64,000 nt of DNA from CAYXVJ01 sp964558445 (GTDB lineage: Bacteria; Bacillota; Clostridia; Saccharofermentanales; Fastidiosipilaceae), in NCBI GenBank assembly GCA_964558445.1, contig CAZLEA010000002.1:53568-117567 (forward strand), in the 5' to 3' direction. Position numbers and translations under genes: made by a program. The notes under the pieces are model-generated. The model saw only the letters and a program-made list of their open reading frames with translations, did no database searches and was not told the origin of the DNA. Shown here piece after piece: positions 25,767-33,582 of this stretch; positions within the stretch are counted from its first letter, which is position 1; each line of letters opens with the position of its first letter.

Positions 25767-25807
25767 CTCCATTACAATAAATCGTTCAACTGTAAACCGA
25801 AATAAGC

Positions 25808-26092
25808 TTAGTGGCCTTCCGGGTAAACACTGACCTTGGTGCGCTTCTTGTCCAAACGCTCAAACTTCACGTTGCCGGTGATCAGGGCGAAGAGTGTATC
25901 GTCCTTACCCTTACCGACGTTGTTACCGGGATGGATCTTCGTGCCGCGCTGGCGAACCAAGATGTTGCCGGCCAGAACGTACTGACCGTCACCGCGCTTG
26001 GTGCCAAGACGCTTGGAAGCGGAGTCGCGACCGTTCTTCGTGCTACCGACACCCTTCTTAGAAGCTAGAAGTTGTAAATTAACCTTAAACAT
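25808..26092 (-). CDS. rpmA: Ribosomal protein L27 with Firmicutes-type presequence
   Basis: Large-subunit protein L27, 94 residues. The mature N-terminus ASKKGVGSTKNGRDS reaches the peptidyl-transferase centre. It is preceded by MFKVNLQLL, matching the nine-residue presequence that Firmicutes remove with the cysteine protease Prp. The expected cut is after residue 9 (LQLL/ASKK). The Prp gene lies immediately upstream. Confidence 0.96.
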   Translation of the reverse strand: MFKVNLQLLASKKGVGSTKNGRDSASKRLGTKRGDGQYVLAGNILVRQRGTKIHPGNNVGKGKDDTLFALITGNVKFERLDKKRTKVSVYPEGH

Positions 26093-26131
26093 GTAAATGC
26101 CTCCTGTCGTATCAAGATGATTTGCGCGATA

Positions 26132-26473
26132 CTAGCGATCCTTGGGATCCGAAACGCACAAATACTCGTTTCCGTAACTATATTCAATCTGTTTCAAACC
26201 CAATACACAGCTCTCGAGCAGTAAACCCGTTTGTTCTACTGTGGCCGGATTCTCCCGCTTCTTCGTCAGCGCCAAGGCAACATGTCCATCATCTAGACGT
26301 CGCTTGTGCTCTACGCCGAGCAGGTCCTCCAGGGCGGCCATCGCTGTCGTGATGACGGCGGTCACGGCGGAGCAGATGATGTCCTCTCCATACTCTCCGT
26401 AATTCGCATGGCCCAGGGCCGAAATGGCTGTGACCTGATTGTTCGAGTCTCTTGTTATCTCGATCGAAATCAT
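26132..26473 (-). CDS. prp: Ribosomal-processing cysteine protease Prp
   Basis: Processes the N-terminal extension of L27. The 113-residue protein has H22 (in LGHANYGEYG) and C34 (in DIICSAVT), the catalytic pair described for this family at the same positions. It lies between rplU and rpmA, the conserved placement. No divergence from the family is apparent. Confidence 0.94.
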   Translation of the reverse strand: MISIEITRDSNNQVTAISALGHANYGEYGEDIICSAVTAVITTAMAALEDLLGVEHKRRLDDGHVALALTKKRENPATVEQTGLLLESCVLGLKQIEYSYGNEYLCVSDPKDR

Positions 26474-26508
26474 GATCTCATCCCTCTACCGTACCCAATC
26501 ACGGTCGA

Positions 26509-26814
26509 TTAGCCGATAGACTTGATCGAAACGCGGGTGTAGGGCTGACGATGGCCCTGCTTGCGGCGGTAACCCTTCTTGGGCTTCATCTTGAAGACGA
26601 TAATCTTCTTGCCCTTGCCCTGCTTGACGACTTCACCCTTAACGGTCAAGCCCTCGAGCGCGTCACCGAGCTTCATGCCCTCGTCATCCGAATAGGCCAG
26701 GACGCGATCGAAAACGATCTCGCTACCCTCTTCGGCATTTAACTTCTCGACGAAAATCTCGTCGCCGACGGCAACCTTATACTGCTTGCCACCTGTTGCA
26801 ATAATTGCGTACAT
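26509..26814 (-). CDS. rplU: Ribosomal protein L21
   Basis: Large-subunit protein L21, 101 residues, starting MYAIIATGGKQYKV and ending in the basic motif KKGYRRKQGHRQPYT. The ATG at 26814 has AGGAGG nine bases upstream; the longer frame from 26886 adds unconserved sequence. About 100 bases of untranslated leader precede it, which may hold an autoregulatory leader as known for L21 in some Firmicutes, though no motif was verified. Confidence 0.95.
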   Translation of the reverse strand: MYAIIATGGKQYKVAVGDEIFVEKLNAEEGSEIVFDRVLAYSDDEGMKLGDALEGLTVKGEVVKQGKGKKIIVFKMKPKKGYRRKQGHRQPYTRVSIKSIG

Positions 26815-26919
26815 ATTGTGTATCCTCCTGCTAAGTCTCGCTGACGCTCTAGGCTGCCCGATCTTCCTAAGAAGACTTCCAAGCATTCAAAATAGCCCGT
26901 GTCATGCGGTCACCCGACA

Positions 26920-26949
26920 ATGATACCACCTATGGCACGAGCCGGTCAA
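26920..26949 (-). promoter_or_regulatory. Promoter of the rplU-prp-rpmA operon
   Basis: Minus strand: TTGACC (26949-26944), 18-base spacer, TATCAT (26925-26920). The -35 lies in one arm of a strong hairpin (GAGCCGGT 26939-26946 with ACCGGCTC 26966-26973, plus inner CAAGC/GCTTG). That hairpin may also end the upstream VOC-family transcript. Confidence 0.65.
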
Positions 26950-27021
26950 GCAATTTAGCTTGGAAACCGGCTCCAAATGTACACAAATTAATTCCGAAAT
27001 TGGGTCCTTCTGCCGTCAAAC

Positions 27022-27390
27022 TCAGCGGTTCTCAGGAATAATCTCAATCCAGTAGCCGTCCGGATCCTCGATGAAGTAGAGGCCCATCTTCTCGTTCTCA
27101 TAGCAGATGACACCCATCTCCTTGTGCAGCTTGTGCGCAGCCTCGTAATCGTCGACCGAGAAGCAGATGTGTGTCTCGTTCTCGCCGAGCTCATAGGGTC
27201 TGTCCGCATGATCCTTGAGCCAGGTCAGCTCGATGTCGTAGAGCCCCGCCTCATCGGTCATGAAGGTCAGTGTGAAGTCTTCCTTCTCGTTCACCCGCTT
27301 CACCTGCATACCGAGCGCTTCCTTGTAGAAGGTCACGGCGCGATCCAAATCCTGCACGTTCAAATTCGTATGTCTCAATCTGAAATTCAT
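27022..27390 (-). CDS. VOC-family protein, glyoxalase I-like
   Basis: A 122-residue vicinal-oxygen-chelate protein with two beta-alpha-beta-beta-beta modules. Blocks are RLRHTNLNVQDLDRAVTFYKE, THICFSVDDYEAA and YFIEDPDGYWIEIIPE, with conserved metal-ligand positions (H in RHTN, E in IELTW, H in THIC, E in WIEI). This pattern is that of lactoylglutathione lyase, but clostridia often lack glutathione, so the true thiol substrate is uncertain. It has its own small intergenic regions on both sides. Confidence 0.85.
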   Translation of the reverse strand: MNFRLRHTNLNVQDLDRAVTFYKEALGMQVKRVNEKEDFTLTFMTDEAGLYDIELTWLKDHADRPYELGENETHICFSVDDYEAAHKLHKEMGVICYENEKMGLYFIEDPDGYWIEIIPENR

Positions 27391-27440
27391 GTCTGTCTCC
27401 TCATCTTCGGCTGATATGTTTCTATATACTATCTTAGCCT

Positions 27441-27454
27441 CTCTTATATAAGAG
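27441..27454. repeat. Perfect 14-base palindrome upstream of the VOC gene
   Basis: CTCTTATATAAGAG reads the same on both strands. It lies about 50 bases upstream of the VOC-family start and 30 past the metallo-hydrolase stop, so it may be an operator or part of a weak terminator. Confidence 0.5.
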
Positions 27455-27484
27455 GTATCCGAACCTTCGTTACCATAGCCGAAG

Positions 27485-28231
27485 CTAGATCTCCTGCGGC
27501 ATACCGGGTATGGTCATCGTCACCACGTGCGTCCCGTCATACGCGACATTCGTCCGAAGCGTACGGCGAAGCGTCCCAGGCAAGTCCTCCCCACCGTTCA
27601 GATGCATCGGGATCAAGTATCGAGGAAGGAAATATTCCAGGAGAATCATCGCCCCGCTAAGTGCGGTCTCGGCCAGGCGTCCGTCGACCGGCACGAAGGC
27701 GACCTGAACCTCGTCGCCGCGAAGCGCATCCTTGATCAGGCCGAGCTCTCGCCTATAGGCCTGTTCGACTGCCATAGAGTCTTCGTCTTGCCAATCCCAG
27801 TCATTTAGATCGCCTGCATGGTAGAGGCGACCGATCTTACTATCCAGGAGGAAGGACACGCCCTCATCGGTCGAACCGAAGGTCTCTACGGTGTAGAGCC
27901 CCGGGACAGTCAGCTCTTCTTCATCCAAACGAGCGTAGGGATCTACGTAGAAGACACGTCCGCCAAGCTCTGCTACTGCCTCATCGATCTCGGTCGACCG
28001 ACAAGAACTGTCCAGGATATAAACAGACGGCAGCGTATTCGAGAAGCTCAAGATGCCGCTGTTCCAGTGATCGTAGTGACTGTGGGAAACGAAGAAAACG
28101 ACCTGCTTGCCGCAATCCGTATAGGAGGCCAGGATGCCTGCAGGATCGGTAAACAAGTCGAAGACGGCGACGAAATCCGCCGTTTCGATAATAAATCCGC
28201 TGTGATTCAAATAGCTAATCTTAGCTCGCAT
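27485..28231 (-). CDS. MBL-fold metallo-hydrolase, UlaG-like
   Basis: A 248-residue metallo-beta-lactamase-fold hydrolase. The metal motif HSHYDHW matches HxHxDH. Further ligands are the Asp in YHAGDLND and the His in LIPMHLNG. The N-terminus (KISYLNHSGFIIETADFV) is like the UlaG/YycJ group of small-molecule or RNA hydrolases. Substrate is unknown. The ATG has CAGGAG six bases upstream, after a leader with strong hairpins. Confidence 0.82.
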   Translation of the reverse strand: MRAKISYLNHSGFIIETADFVAVFDLFTDPAGILASYTDCGKQVVFFVSHSHYDHWNSGILSFSNTLPSVYILDSSCRSTEIDEAVAELGGRVFYVDPYARLDEEELTVPGLYTVETFGSTDEGVSFLLDSKIGRLYHAGDLNDWDWQDEDSMAVEQAYRRELGLIKDALRGDEVQVAFVPVDGRLAETALSGAMILLEYFLPRYLIPMHLNGGEDLPGTLRRTLRTNVAYDGTHVVTMTIPGMPQEI

Positions 28232-28252
28232 ATGTAACTCCTGATTCTATCT

Positions 28253-28444
28253 GACCGTTTTCTTACCAAAACGGTCGGCAGACGGTTCATTCGCACCAAG
28301 ATCACTCCTAAGACTTTAGACCCTAAAGTCATTACCGCTTCCTTGGCCTCGGCAGAATTGTCAGTCATAGTACAGGACTATTCTCATCACAAGACTTCTT
28401 CATATGGAACGACTCTTAGTTAGCATAGGCTAAATAAGAGTCAT
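28253..28444 (-). promoter_or_regulatory. Structured gap between ilvE and the metallo-hydrolase gene
   Basis: No gene is seen in these 282 intergenic bases (28232-28513). Three perfect hairpins occur. GACCGTTTT/AAAACGGTC lies at 28253-28276, GACTTTAG/CTAAAGTC at 28313-28331, and GACTCTTA/TAAGAGTC at 28411-28442 with inner TTAGC/GCTAA. A weak minus-strand promoter TTGTGA-17-TATGAC (28392-28365 region) would place the first two in the leader RNA of the metallo-hydrolase gene. Confidence 0.5.
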
Positions 28445-28513
28445 CGACTTGATATTGTACCTGATTCATCCCTAATCGTCCACTACGGAGAATCAAGGGC
28501 AATAAATGATGGG

Positions 28514-29587
28514 TCATACAACGGACTCGACCCAGCCGAAGGGATCCGGTCGATCGCCATACTGAATACCCGTGAGTTCCGCATAGATCTCGAGGGCCAC
28601 GGGACCGGACTTACCGTCACCCAGCAGCAGCAGATCCTCGCCGTAGAGCACGCGCCCGATCGGCGCGATGACGGCCGCCGTACCACTGCCGAAGCCCTCC
28701 GTTACCTTACCGAGCCTGACCTTGTCGAGTAATACATCGATCGCGACCTTCTCCTCAAGAACTTCATAACCGCGAGATCTCGCAAGCTCAATCACCGAAC
28801 GCCTCGTGATACCGGGCAGTATGCTGCCGTTTAGCTTCGGCGTGATCAGCCTCCCCTCCTCCACGAAGAAGACGTTCATCGCACCGACCTCCTCCACATA
28901 GCGGCGCTCGAGTGCATCGAGCCACATCACTTGATCGTAGGACATGGCCTTGGCGTTCAATTGCGAGCGTACAGAAGCCGCATAATTGCCACCGGTCTTC
29001 GCCTCACCGATGCCGCCGCGCACGGCGCGAACATCTCGATTCTCGATATAGATCGAGACAGGTGCCAAGCCGTTCTCGTAGAAGGCAGCCGATGGCGAGA
29101 GGATGATCATGAGTTTGTAACGACTGGCTGCGCGTACACCGAGGTTCGCCTCTGTTGCGAAGATGAAGGGGCGAATATAGAGACTCGAACCAGGCTTGTT
29201 CGGTACCCAATCACGATCCAAGGCGACCAGTTCCTTTAAACAAGCCAAGACATAATCCGGATCGATCGTCGGAATCGCAATTCGCTCGGCCGAACGGTTC
29301 AAACGCTCCATATTCAGACGCGGTCGAAACAGATTCACGCCTCCGTCCTTACGGCGATACGCCTTCATCCCTTCGAAGATAGTCTGACTGTAGTGCAGAA
29401 CCATGGCAGCCGGATCTAGTTCCAGCGGCGCATAGGCTTCGATTCTGGCATCATGCCATCCACGCTCCGGCGAATAATCCATCACAAACATATGGTCTGT
29501 GAAGATAGAGCCGAATCCCAGTGCTTCACCGGGTCCTGGCTTCTCTCTTGGCTTGTCGTTCGGATAGATCGGGCAGATACTTGTCAT
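28514..29587 (-). CDS. ilvE: Branched-chain amino acid aminotransferase IlvE
   Basis: A fold-type IV PLP aminotransferase that interconverts leucine, isoleucine and valine with their 2-oxo acids. It belongs to the longer ~357-residue subgroup. Blocks are VMDYSPERGWHDARI, LHYSQTIFEGMKAYR, KTGGNYAASVRSQLNAKA and LNGSILPGITRRSVIELA. The PLP lysine should lie in the GEAKTGGNYA region. The ATG at 29587 is chosen because GGAGG lies five bases upstream; a frame from 29626 adds thirteen unconserved residues. A TAGAAT -10 is at 29635-29630. Confidence 0.93.
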   Translation of the reverse strand: MTSICPIYPNDKPREKPGPGEALGFGSIFTDHMFVMDYSPERGWHDARIEAYAPLELDPAAMVLHYSQTIFEGMKAYRRKDGGVNLFRPRLNMERLNRSAERIAIPTIDPDYVLACLKELVALDRDWVPNKPGSSLYIRPFIFATEANLGVRAASRYKLMIILSPSAAFYENGLAPVSIYIENRDVRAVRGGIGEAKTGGNYAASVRSQLNAKAMSYDQVMWLDALERRYVEEVGAMNVFFVEEGRLITPKLNGSILPGITRRSVIELARSRGYEVLEEKVAIDVLLDKVRLGKVTEGFGSGTAAVIAPIGRVLYGEDLLLLGDGKSGPVALEIYAELTGIQYGDRPDPFGWVESVV

Positions 29588-29703
29588 AGGTTCCTCCGTG
29601 TGTTCGGCAATTGCTTTGATATTCAAACTATTCTACCACGCAGCATCGACTTCGACCAGTACCAAGCAGATAGCTAAACCGAATTTCGCCGGATTGCGAT
29701 CTG

Positions 29704-30786
29704 CTAAGGTTTCAGCAGAGCCGTCATCCGATCGCTATAGATGAGCTCTCCATCCTTGACCCAGAGCGCAGCCGCCCCGTCTATGGATTCGATCATCTCC
29801 TTACCCACTTCGATCGGCATGTTAAACAGCGCCGTCGTCAGCGAATCCGCGAGACCGGAGCTCGGTACGATAATCGTGACGGAGTCGTAATTGTAGGCGG
29901 GAAACAAGGTGTCCGGATGGATGATATGGTGGTAGCGCTTCCCGTCGACCGTATAGTAGCGCTCGTAGATGCCGCTCGTCACGACCGCCATATCGGATAC
30001 GTGTACGATCTCGATGTACTCCTCCTCGCCCCCGTCCGGGTCTTGAATCCCGACGCGCCACTTCTCGCTTCGGGCATCGCGATGTCCAACCGCCTTGACG
30101 TTACCGCCGACATTGAGCAAGAAGTTTGTCATCCCCTCTTCGACCAGCATCTCGGATACGAGTTCGACCGCCAAGCCCTTGGCACCGCTACCGACGTCCA
30201 ACCGCATCTTCGGGTCGGGCAGATAGATCGTATTCGCCTCACGGTCGATCACAACCTGCGTAATATCGGTGTGCAAGTTCGCATCCTCTAGCTCCGAGAG
30301 CTCCGGCAGCGTCGCCTCATCCGGATGACTGATGCCGTAATCTCTATGGTCGTGCCAGATCTCGAGCACCGCACCAAAGGCCATGTTCACCCTACCATTC
30401 GCTCGCTCGTTTGCTTCCAGTGCCTGATCCATCAAGCGAATCACAACCGGGTCCACCTCGATCGCTTGGACACCCGCGTTATCGTTGACGGTCTTCAGAT
30501 TGTTCATGCCTTCATATGATTTGAAGGTATCGAAATTCTGATGCAGCCGAGTCAGCTCCTCTTGGAGGCGGTCGGAATAAGCCGTGAATGCTTCCTCGCT
30601 CTCGGCGAGCCCGATGAAACTCGTGACCGTATCGAATACACCCAAGAAGCGAGAGTTATAGCGTTGCATGCCATCCGGCAGCGTGGTCGATGCCGTACCC
30701 GTACCGCCTGCACAACCGGCAAGCAGCATGAGAGTAAACAGAGGCAGTAAACACTTAGCCAAGAGGCTCTGATACATACGTTTCAA
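29704..30786 (-). CDS. apbE: FAD:protein FMN transferase ApbE (FmnB-like lipoprotein)
   Basis: Covalently attaches FMN from FAD to Thr or Ser of extracellular flavoproteins. It has a lipoprotein signal with lipobox LLAGC (about residues 21-25). ApbE blocks are LDVGSGAKGLAVELV, NVGGNVKAVG, YYTVDGKRYHHIIHP and a C-terminal GLADSLTTALF. The TTG at 30786 is preferred because AAGGA lies seven bases upstream; an ATG three codons later is too far. It follows the PplA-like gene, its likely substrate, past a terminator, and corresponds to FmnB of the Listeria FLEET locus. Confidence 0.93.
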   Translation of the reverse strand: MKRMYQSLLAKCLLPLFTLMLLAGCAGGTGTASTTLPDGMQRYNSRFLGVFDTVTSFIGLAESEEAFTAYSDRLQEELTRLHQNFDTFKSYEGMNNLKTVNDNAGVQAIEVDPVVIRLMDQALEANERANGRVNMAFGAVLEIWHDHRDYGISHPDEATLPELSELEDANLHTDITQVVIDREANTIYLPDPKMRLDVGSGAKGLAVELVSEMLVEEGMTNFLLNVGGNVKAVGHRDARSEKWRVGIQDPDGGEEEYIEIVHVSDMAVVTSGIYERYYTVDGKRYHHIIHPDTLFPAYNYDSVTIIVPSSGLADSLTTALFNMPIEVGKEMIESIDGAAALWVKDGELIYSDRMTALLKP

Positions 30787-30888
30787 GTAATTGTCCTTCC
30801 TTGGTGTAGCAGAGCCACACCGATCAAGATAAGTTCATTATAGATCTATGCCGAGTCGAGACTGGTTTGTTATGTCACCGTGACAATC

Positions 30889-30920
30889 AAAAAGAGGCAA
30901 GTCCGAAAACTCGCCCCTCT
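30889..30920 (-). terminator. Terminator after the PplA-like gene
   Basis: Minus strand: AGAGGGGCGAGT pairs with ACTTGCCTCT (two-base bulge) around TTTCGG, followed by TTTTTG. It separates the PplA-like gene from apbE, which has its own TATAAT at 30842-30837. Confidence 0.82.
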
Positions 30921-30956
30921 TCTCATCTGATTAGACCCTGGTGTCGGTCGAATGGA

Positions 30957-32057
30957 TTAGTTGGACAGAGCCTTGCTAACCACTTCAACCATCTCGTTGA
31001 TGTGAACCGTCACACCGCTGAGCATATCCGCATCGGTGGGGTATCCACCATCATCCAGCTCGATACCGCTGATGGCAGCACTGTTCATGCCCTTGATGCT
31101 ATCTGCAAAGAATGCGGCCTGTTCGTCCCATTCCTTACCGATTCCGGAGTTACCCTTCATGCCGTAGTCGTCGCCAAGCTCGTTCTTGCTGGGCTGCTCG
31201 GCAGCGAGGTCGGAGGTGATGGCACCGTCAGCATCGAATTTGACTGTGCCCTGTGAAGCGTCGATGATCGCCGAGGTGACTGTCTTGTCGGCATTGACGG
31301 AGACAGCAGAGTAGAAGGAGTAAACTTCAACCTTACCGGTTTCCGGTGCACGCTGGTCTTCACCCACGCTCTTCGAACCGCTAACACTGCTAACGATAGC
31401 AAGCTTGATGCTGTCGCCGCTCTGTGCGCCGAGGTCTTCGGCGTTCTTCATCGCCTTCTCGATTGCAGCGATGTAGCCGCTTGCCGTGATCGTCACGCTG
31501 GATGTTGCATCGACCAGCTTACCGTCGTCGAGCTTCAGGCCAACGATCTCATCTGCGGTCTTACCCTTGACGAGCTCTTCTAATGCATCGACTTGCTCGA
31601 ACCACTCCTTACCGATACCAGATTTACCCTTCATGCCGTAGTCTTCGCCGAGTTCGACCTTGGACTTCACGTCCATATTCTTGTCGGATGTGATCTTACC
31701 GCTGTTGTCGAAGTTGACAAGTGTCTGTGCGGCATCAATCTGGATGTCTACGAGCTTACCGTCTGCATCGACGAGGACTGCGATCGCAGTCGAATCGACC
31801 TGACCGACACCGGCTTCGTCGCCTGCGTTCTTGGACTTGTTGATGTTTGTCACGATTGCAAGACCGGTCTTCAGATTGCCTTCCGCAGGTGTCTCACTGC
31901 CGCCGGTTGTCTGACTTGCGTCCTGGCTGGTACCGGCTTCGGTCTCCTTGCTTGTGCCCTGGGTTTCCGTGGACCCACCGTTACCGCCGCAAGCGGCTAG
32001 TGAAGCCACGAGAACAGCAGATACAGCAAACGCCATAATCTTCTTCATCTTACGCAT
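30957..32057 (-). CDS. pplA: PplA-like lipoprotein with two FMN-binding-type repeats
   Basis: A lipoprotein of 366 residues with lipobox SLAAC and a long S/T/G/E linker. Two related ~140-residue repeats follow, each with an LGxDYGMKGxSGIGKEW segment. Each ends in a motif like the ApbE flavinylation site DxxSGAT: DATSSVT in the first and DMLSGVT in the second. In Listeria, PplA is flavinylated on two such threonines and passes electrons to extracellular acceptors. Both motifs here are variants, with Val for Ala and in the first Ser for Gly. The ATG at 32057 has GGAGG seven bases upstream. A candidate promoter is TAGACA-17-TAAACT about 130 bases upstream. Its own promoter and terminator suggest strong separate expression. 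Confidence 0.82.
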   Translation of the reverse strand: MRKMKKIMAFAVSAVLVASLAACGGNGGSTETQGTSKETEAGTSQDASQTTGGSETPAEGNLKTGLAIVTNINKSKNAGDEAGVGQVDSTAIAVLVDADGKLVDIQIDAAQTLVNFDNSGKITSDKNMDVKSKVELGEDYGMKGKSGIGKEWFEQVDALEELVKGKTADEIVGLKLDDGKLVDATSSVTITASGYIAAIEKAMKNAEDLGAQSGDSIKLAIVSSVSGSKSVGEDQRAPETGKVEVYSFYSAVSVNADKTVTSAIIDASQGTVKFDADGAITSDLAAEQPSKNELGDDYGMKGNSGIGKEWDEQAAFFADSIKGMNSAAISGIELDDGGYPTDADMLSGVTVHINEMVEVVSKALSN

Positions 32058-32348
32058 GTAATTTCCTCCCAATAGTAGAAATAGAAAGCCAAACAAATGT
32101 AAGCCATTTGATTGAATCTATTCATGCTCGTTATTCCAGCGATCCGCTTGGAACGATATTAGTTTACCGCAGCAAATAGCCATTGTCTATGAACACAGCT
32201 ATAAAATTATAAATCGTACCATAGAGACTTATTGGGCGATAATGCCAATTAAGCTCACTCTATATAGCATTAAATACCAAAGACTTTGTTTAATCGATAT
32301 TTTCGATCGATTCAGAGCGATTTTGCGAACTGCCTAGCGAAGCGCAAT
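32058..32348 (-). promoter_or_regulatory. Intergenic region between eetB and pplA
   Basis: About 290 AT-rich bases without a gene. They contain an AATCGAT/ATCGATT hairpin (32292-32312) just past eetB, possibly a weak terminator. On the minus strand a TAGACA-N17-TAAACT promoter candidate for pplA is present. Nothing else was recognised. Confidence 0.45.
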
Positions 32349-33092
32349 TCATGAGCCTTCGGACGCCTGTTTCGCGTCTTCGATGCGCTTGGCCGCATCA
32401 TACGTCATTTGATCGGTTAATTCGTTGTTTTTTACAATTGAATCTTTTTGGATCGATTCCAAGTTGTCCTTCCGGTCACTCGCCAGCGGAGGATCCGTCG
32501 GGCTCGTACGTATCTTCATCTGATTACCGGGCACACGCTTCAGTGCGGGGATCAGCATCTTGAGCAAACTTGCGGACAAGATACCGGTACCGATGCCGGT
32601 GACCAAGAGATACGGCATGATCCAGGCAATCGAGCGCACGTTGTAATACAAGAGCAGGACCGAGAACTGTCCGATGTTATGGAAGATGGCGCCCACGATA
32701 CTCAGCACAAGGAAGGAGATGCGATAGCGGAAGATTCTGCTTAGGACAAACATCAAGAAGACGGACAGGAGACCGCCGCCCAGGCTGAGGCTTGCCGAGA
32801 GGAAGCCTCGCTGCATCAGTACAAACGCCGACTTCAAGATCGCAAGGAGGAAGGCCGACGGTCCGTTCAAGAAGAACAGAGCGTACATCACTGCGATGTT
32901 GGACAAGCCGAACTTCAGCGGTACGGGTGCCGGGATCGGTGGTAGGAAGTTCTCGACCCAAGACAAGACCAACGCCAGCGCAAACAGCATGGCGAGAAGC
33001 ACTAATTTACGTAAGTGCTCTCGTTGCTCTGTTCTTGTGCGAAGCTGCTTCTTCGACCCCGCTCTCTTCTGATTCAAGTTACTAATTGACAA
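32349..33092 (-). CDS. eetB: EetB-like Gx-transporter family membrane protein
   Basis: A 247-residue polytopic protein with five or six membrane segments. It belongs to the Gx transporter family, often annotated as heptaprenyl diphosphate synthase component I. Blocks are ENFLPPIPAPVPLKFGLSN and KSAFVLMQRGFLSASLSLGG. In FLEET loci this protein is EetB, required with EetA to reduce extracellular acceptors. The TTG at 33092 has AGGAGG six bases upstream, and the gene overlaps eetA by eleven bases. A ~55-residue charged C-terminal tail is longer than in most homologues. Confidence 0.83.
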   Translation of the reverse strand: MSISNLNQKRAGSKKQLRTRTEQREHLRKLVLLAMLFALALVLSWVENFLPPIPAPVPLKFGLSNIAVMYALFFLNGPSAFLLAILKSAFVLMQRGFLSASLSLGGGLLSVFLMFVLSRIFRYRISFLVLSIVGAIFHNIGQFSVLLLYYNVRSIAWIMPYLLVTGIGTGILSASLLKMLIPALKRVPGNQMKIRTSPTDPPLASDRKDNLESIQKDSIVKNNELTDQMTYDAAKRIEDAKQASEGS

Positions 33093-33546
33093 TGTCTACC
33101 TCCTCGCCGCCCGTCGTATCCGCAGCATGGATGCTGATCAGGAAGCCGTTTGGCACACAAGCGATAAAAGACTCCGCTTGATAGATCACGCCGCTGTTGA
33201 CACATATCTGATCGGGGCAATCCGCACTAACGACACGAATTCCACCATCTGCTGTCAGCCCGAAGACCATATGCGGATTCTCGTCGAGCACGAACGTCCG
33301 TTCGCTGCCCTGTGTGAGTTCTACCACGGCGACCTCTTCGTTGAAATGATATATATGCGCGGCCAGACTGCCGCCTCTGCCTGCAAACTTCGCATAGATC
33401 CAGAAGCCCAGGGCCATGAGCAAGATTAAGAAGATGACGATCAAGTCTTGCTTCTTGGCAAGCTTGTAGCGCTTCTTCTCCAGTGCTTCGCGCTCACGGA
33501 AGCTGCTCGGTAATGTATTGTTTGTCTCCGGTGATTTGTCTGACAT
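33082..33546 (-). CDS. eetA: EetA-like NusG domain II protein
   Basis: A 154-residue protein with one membrane segment (about 34-51, LIVIFLILLMALGFWIYA) and an extracytoplasmic NusG domain II-type beta domain. Characteristic residues include ADCPDQICVNSGVI, with the two-cysteine DCPDxxC motif of this family. In FLEET loci it is EetA, paired with EetB. It overlaps eetB at its 3' end and has GAGGA five bases before its ATG. Confidence 0.86.
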   Translation of the reverse strand: MSDKSPETNNTLPSSFREREALEKKRYKLAKKQDLIVIFLILLMALGFWIYAKFAGRGGSLAAHIYHFNEEVAVVELTQGSERTFVLDENPHMVFGLTADGGIRVVSADCPDQICVNSGVIYQAESFIACVPNGFLISIHAADTTGGEEVDIVN

Positions 33547-33582
33547 GACTGTCCTCGATTCGATCGACTTCAGGCTCTTGCC

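Noticed and set aside
26939..26973. Strong hairpin as terminator of the VOC gene
   Set aside because: The stem is good, but no U-run follows on the minus strand and it overlaps the rplU promoter, so it was not listed as a terminator.
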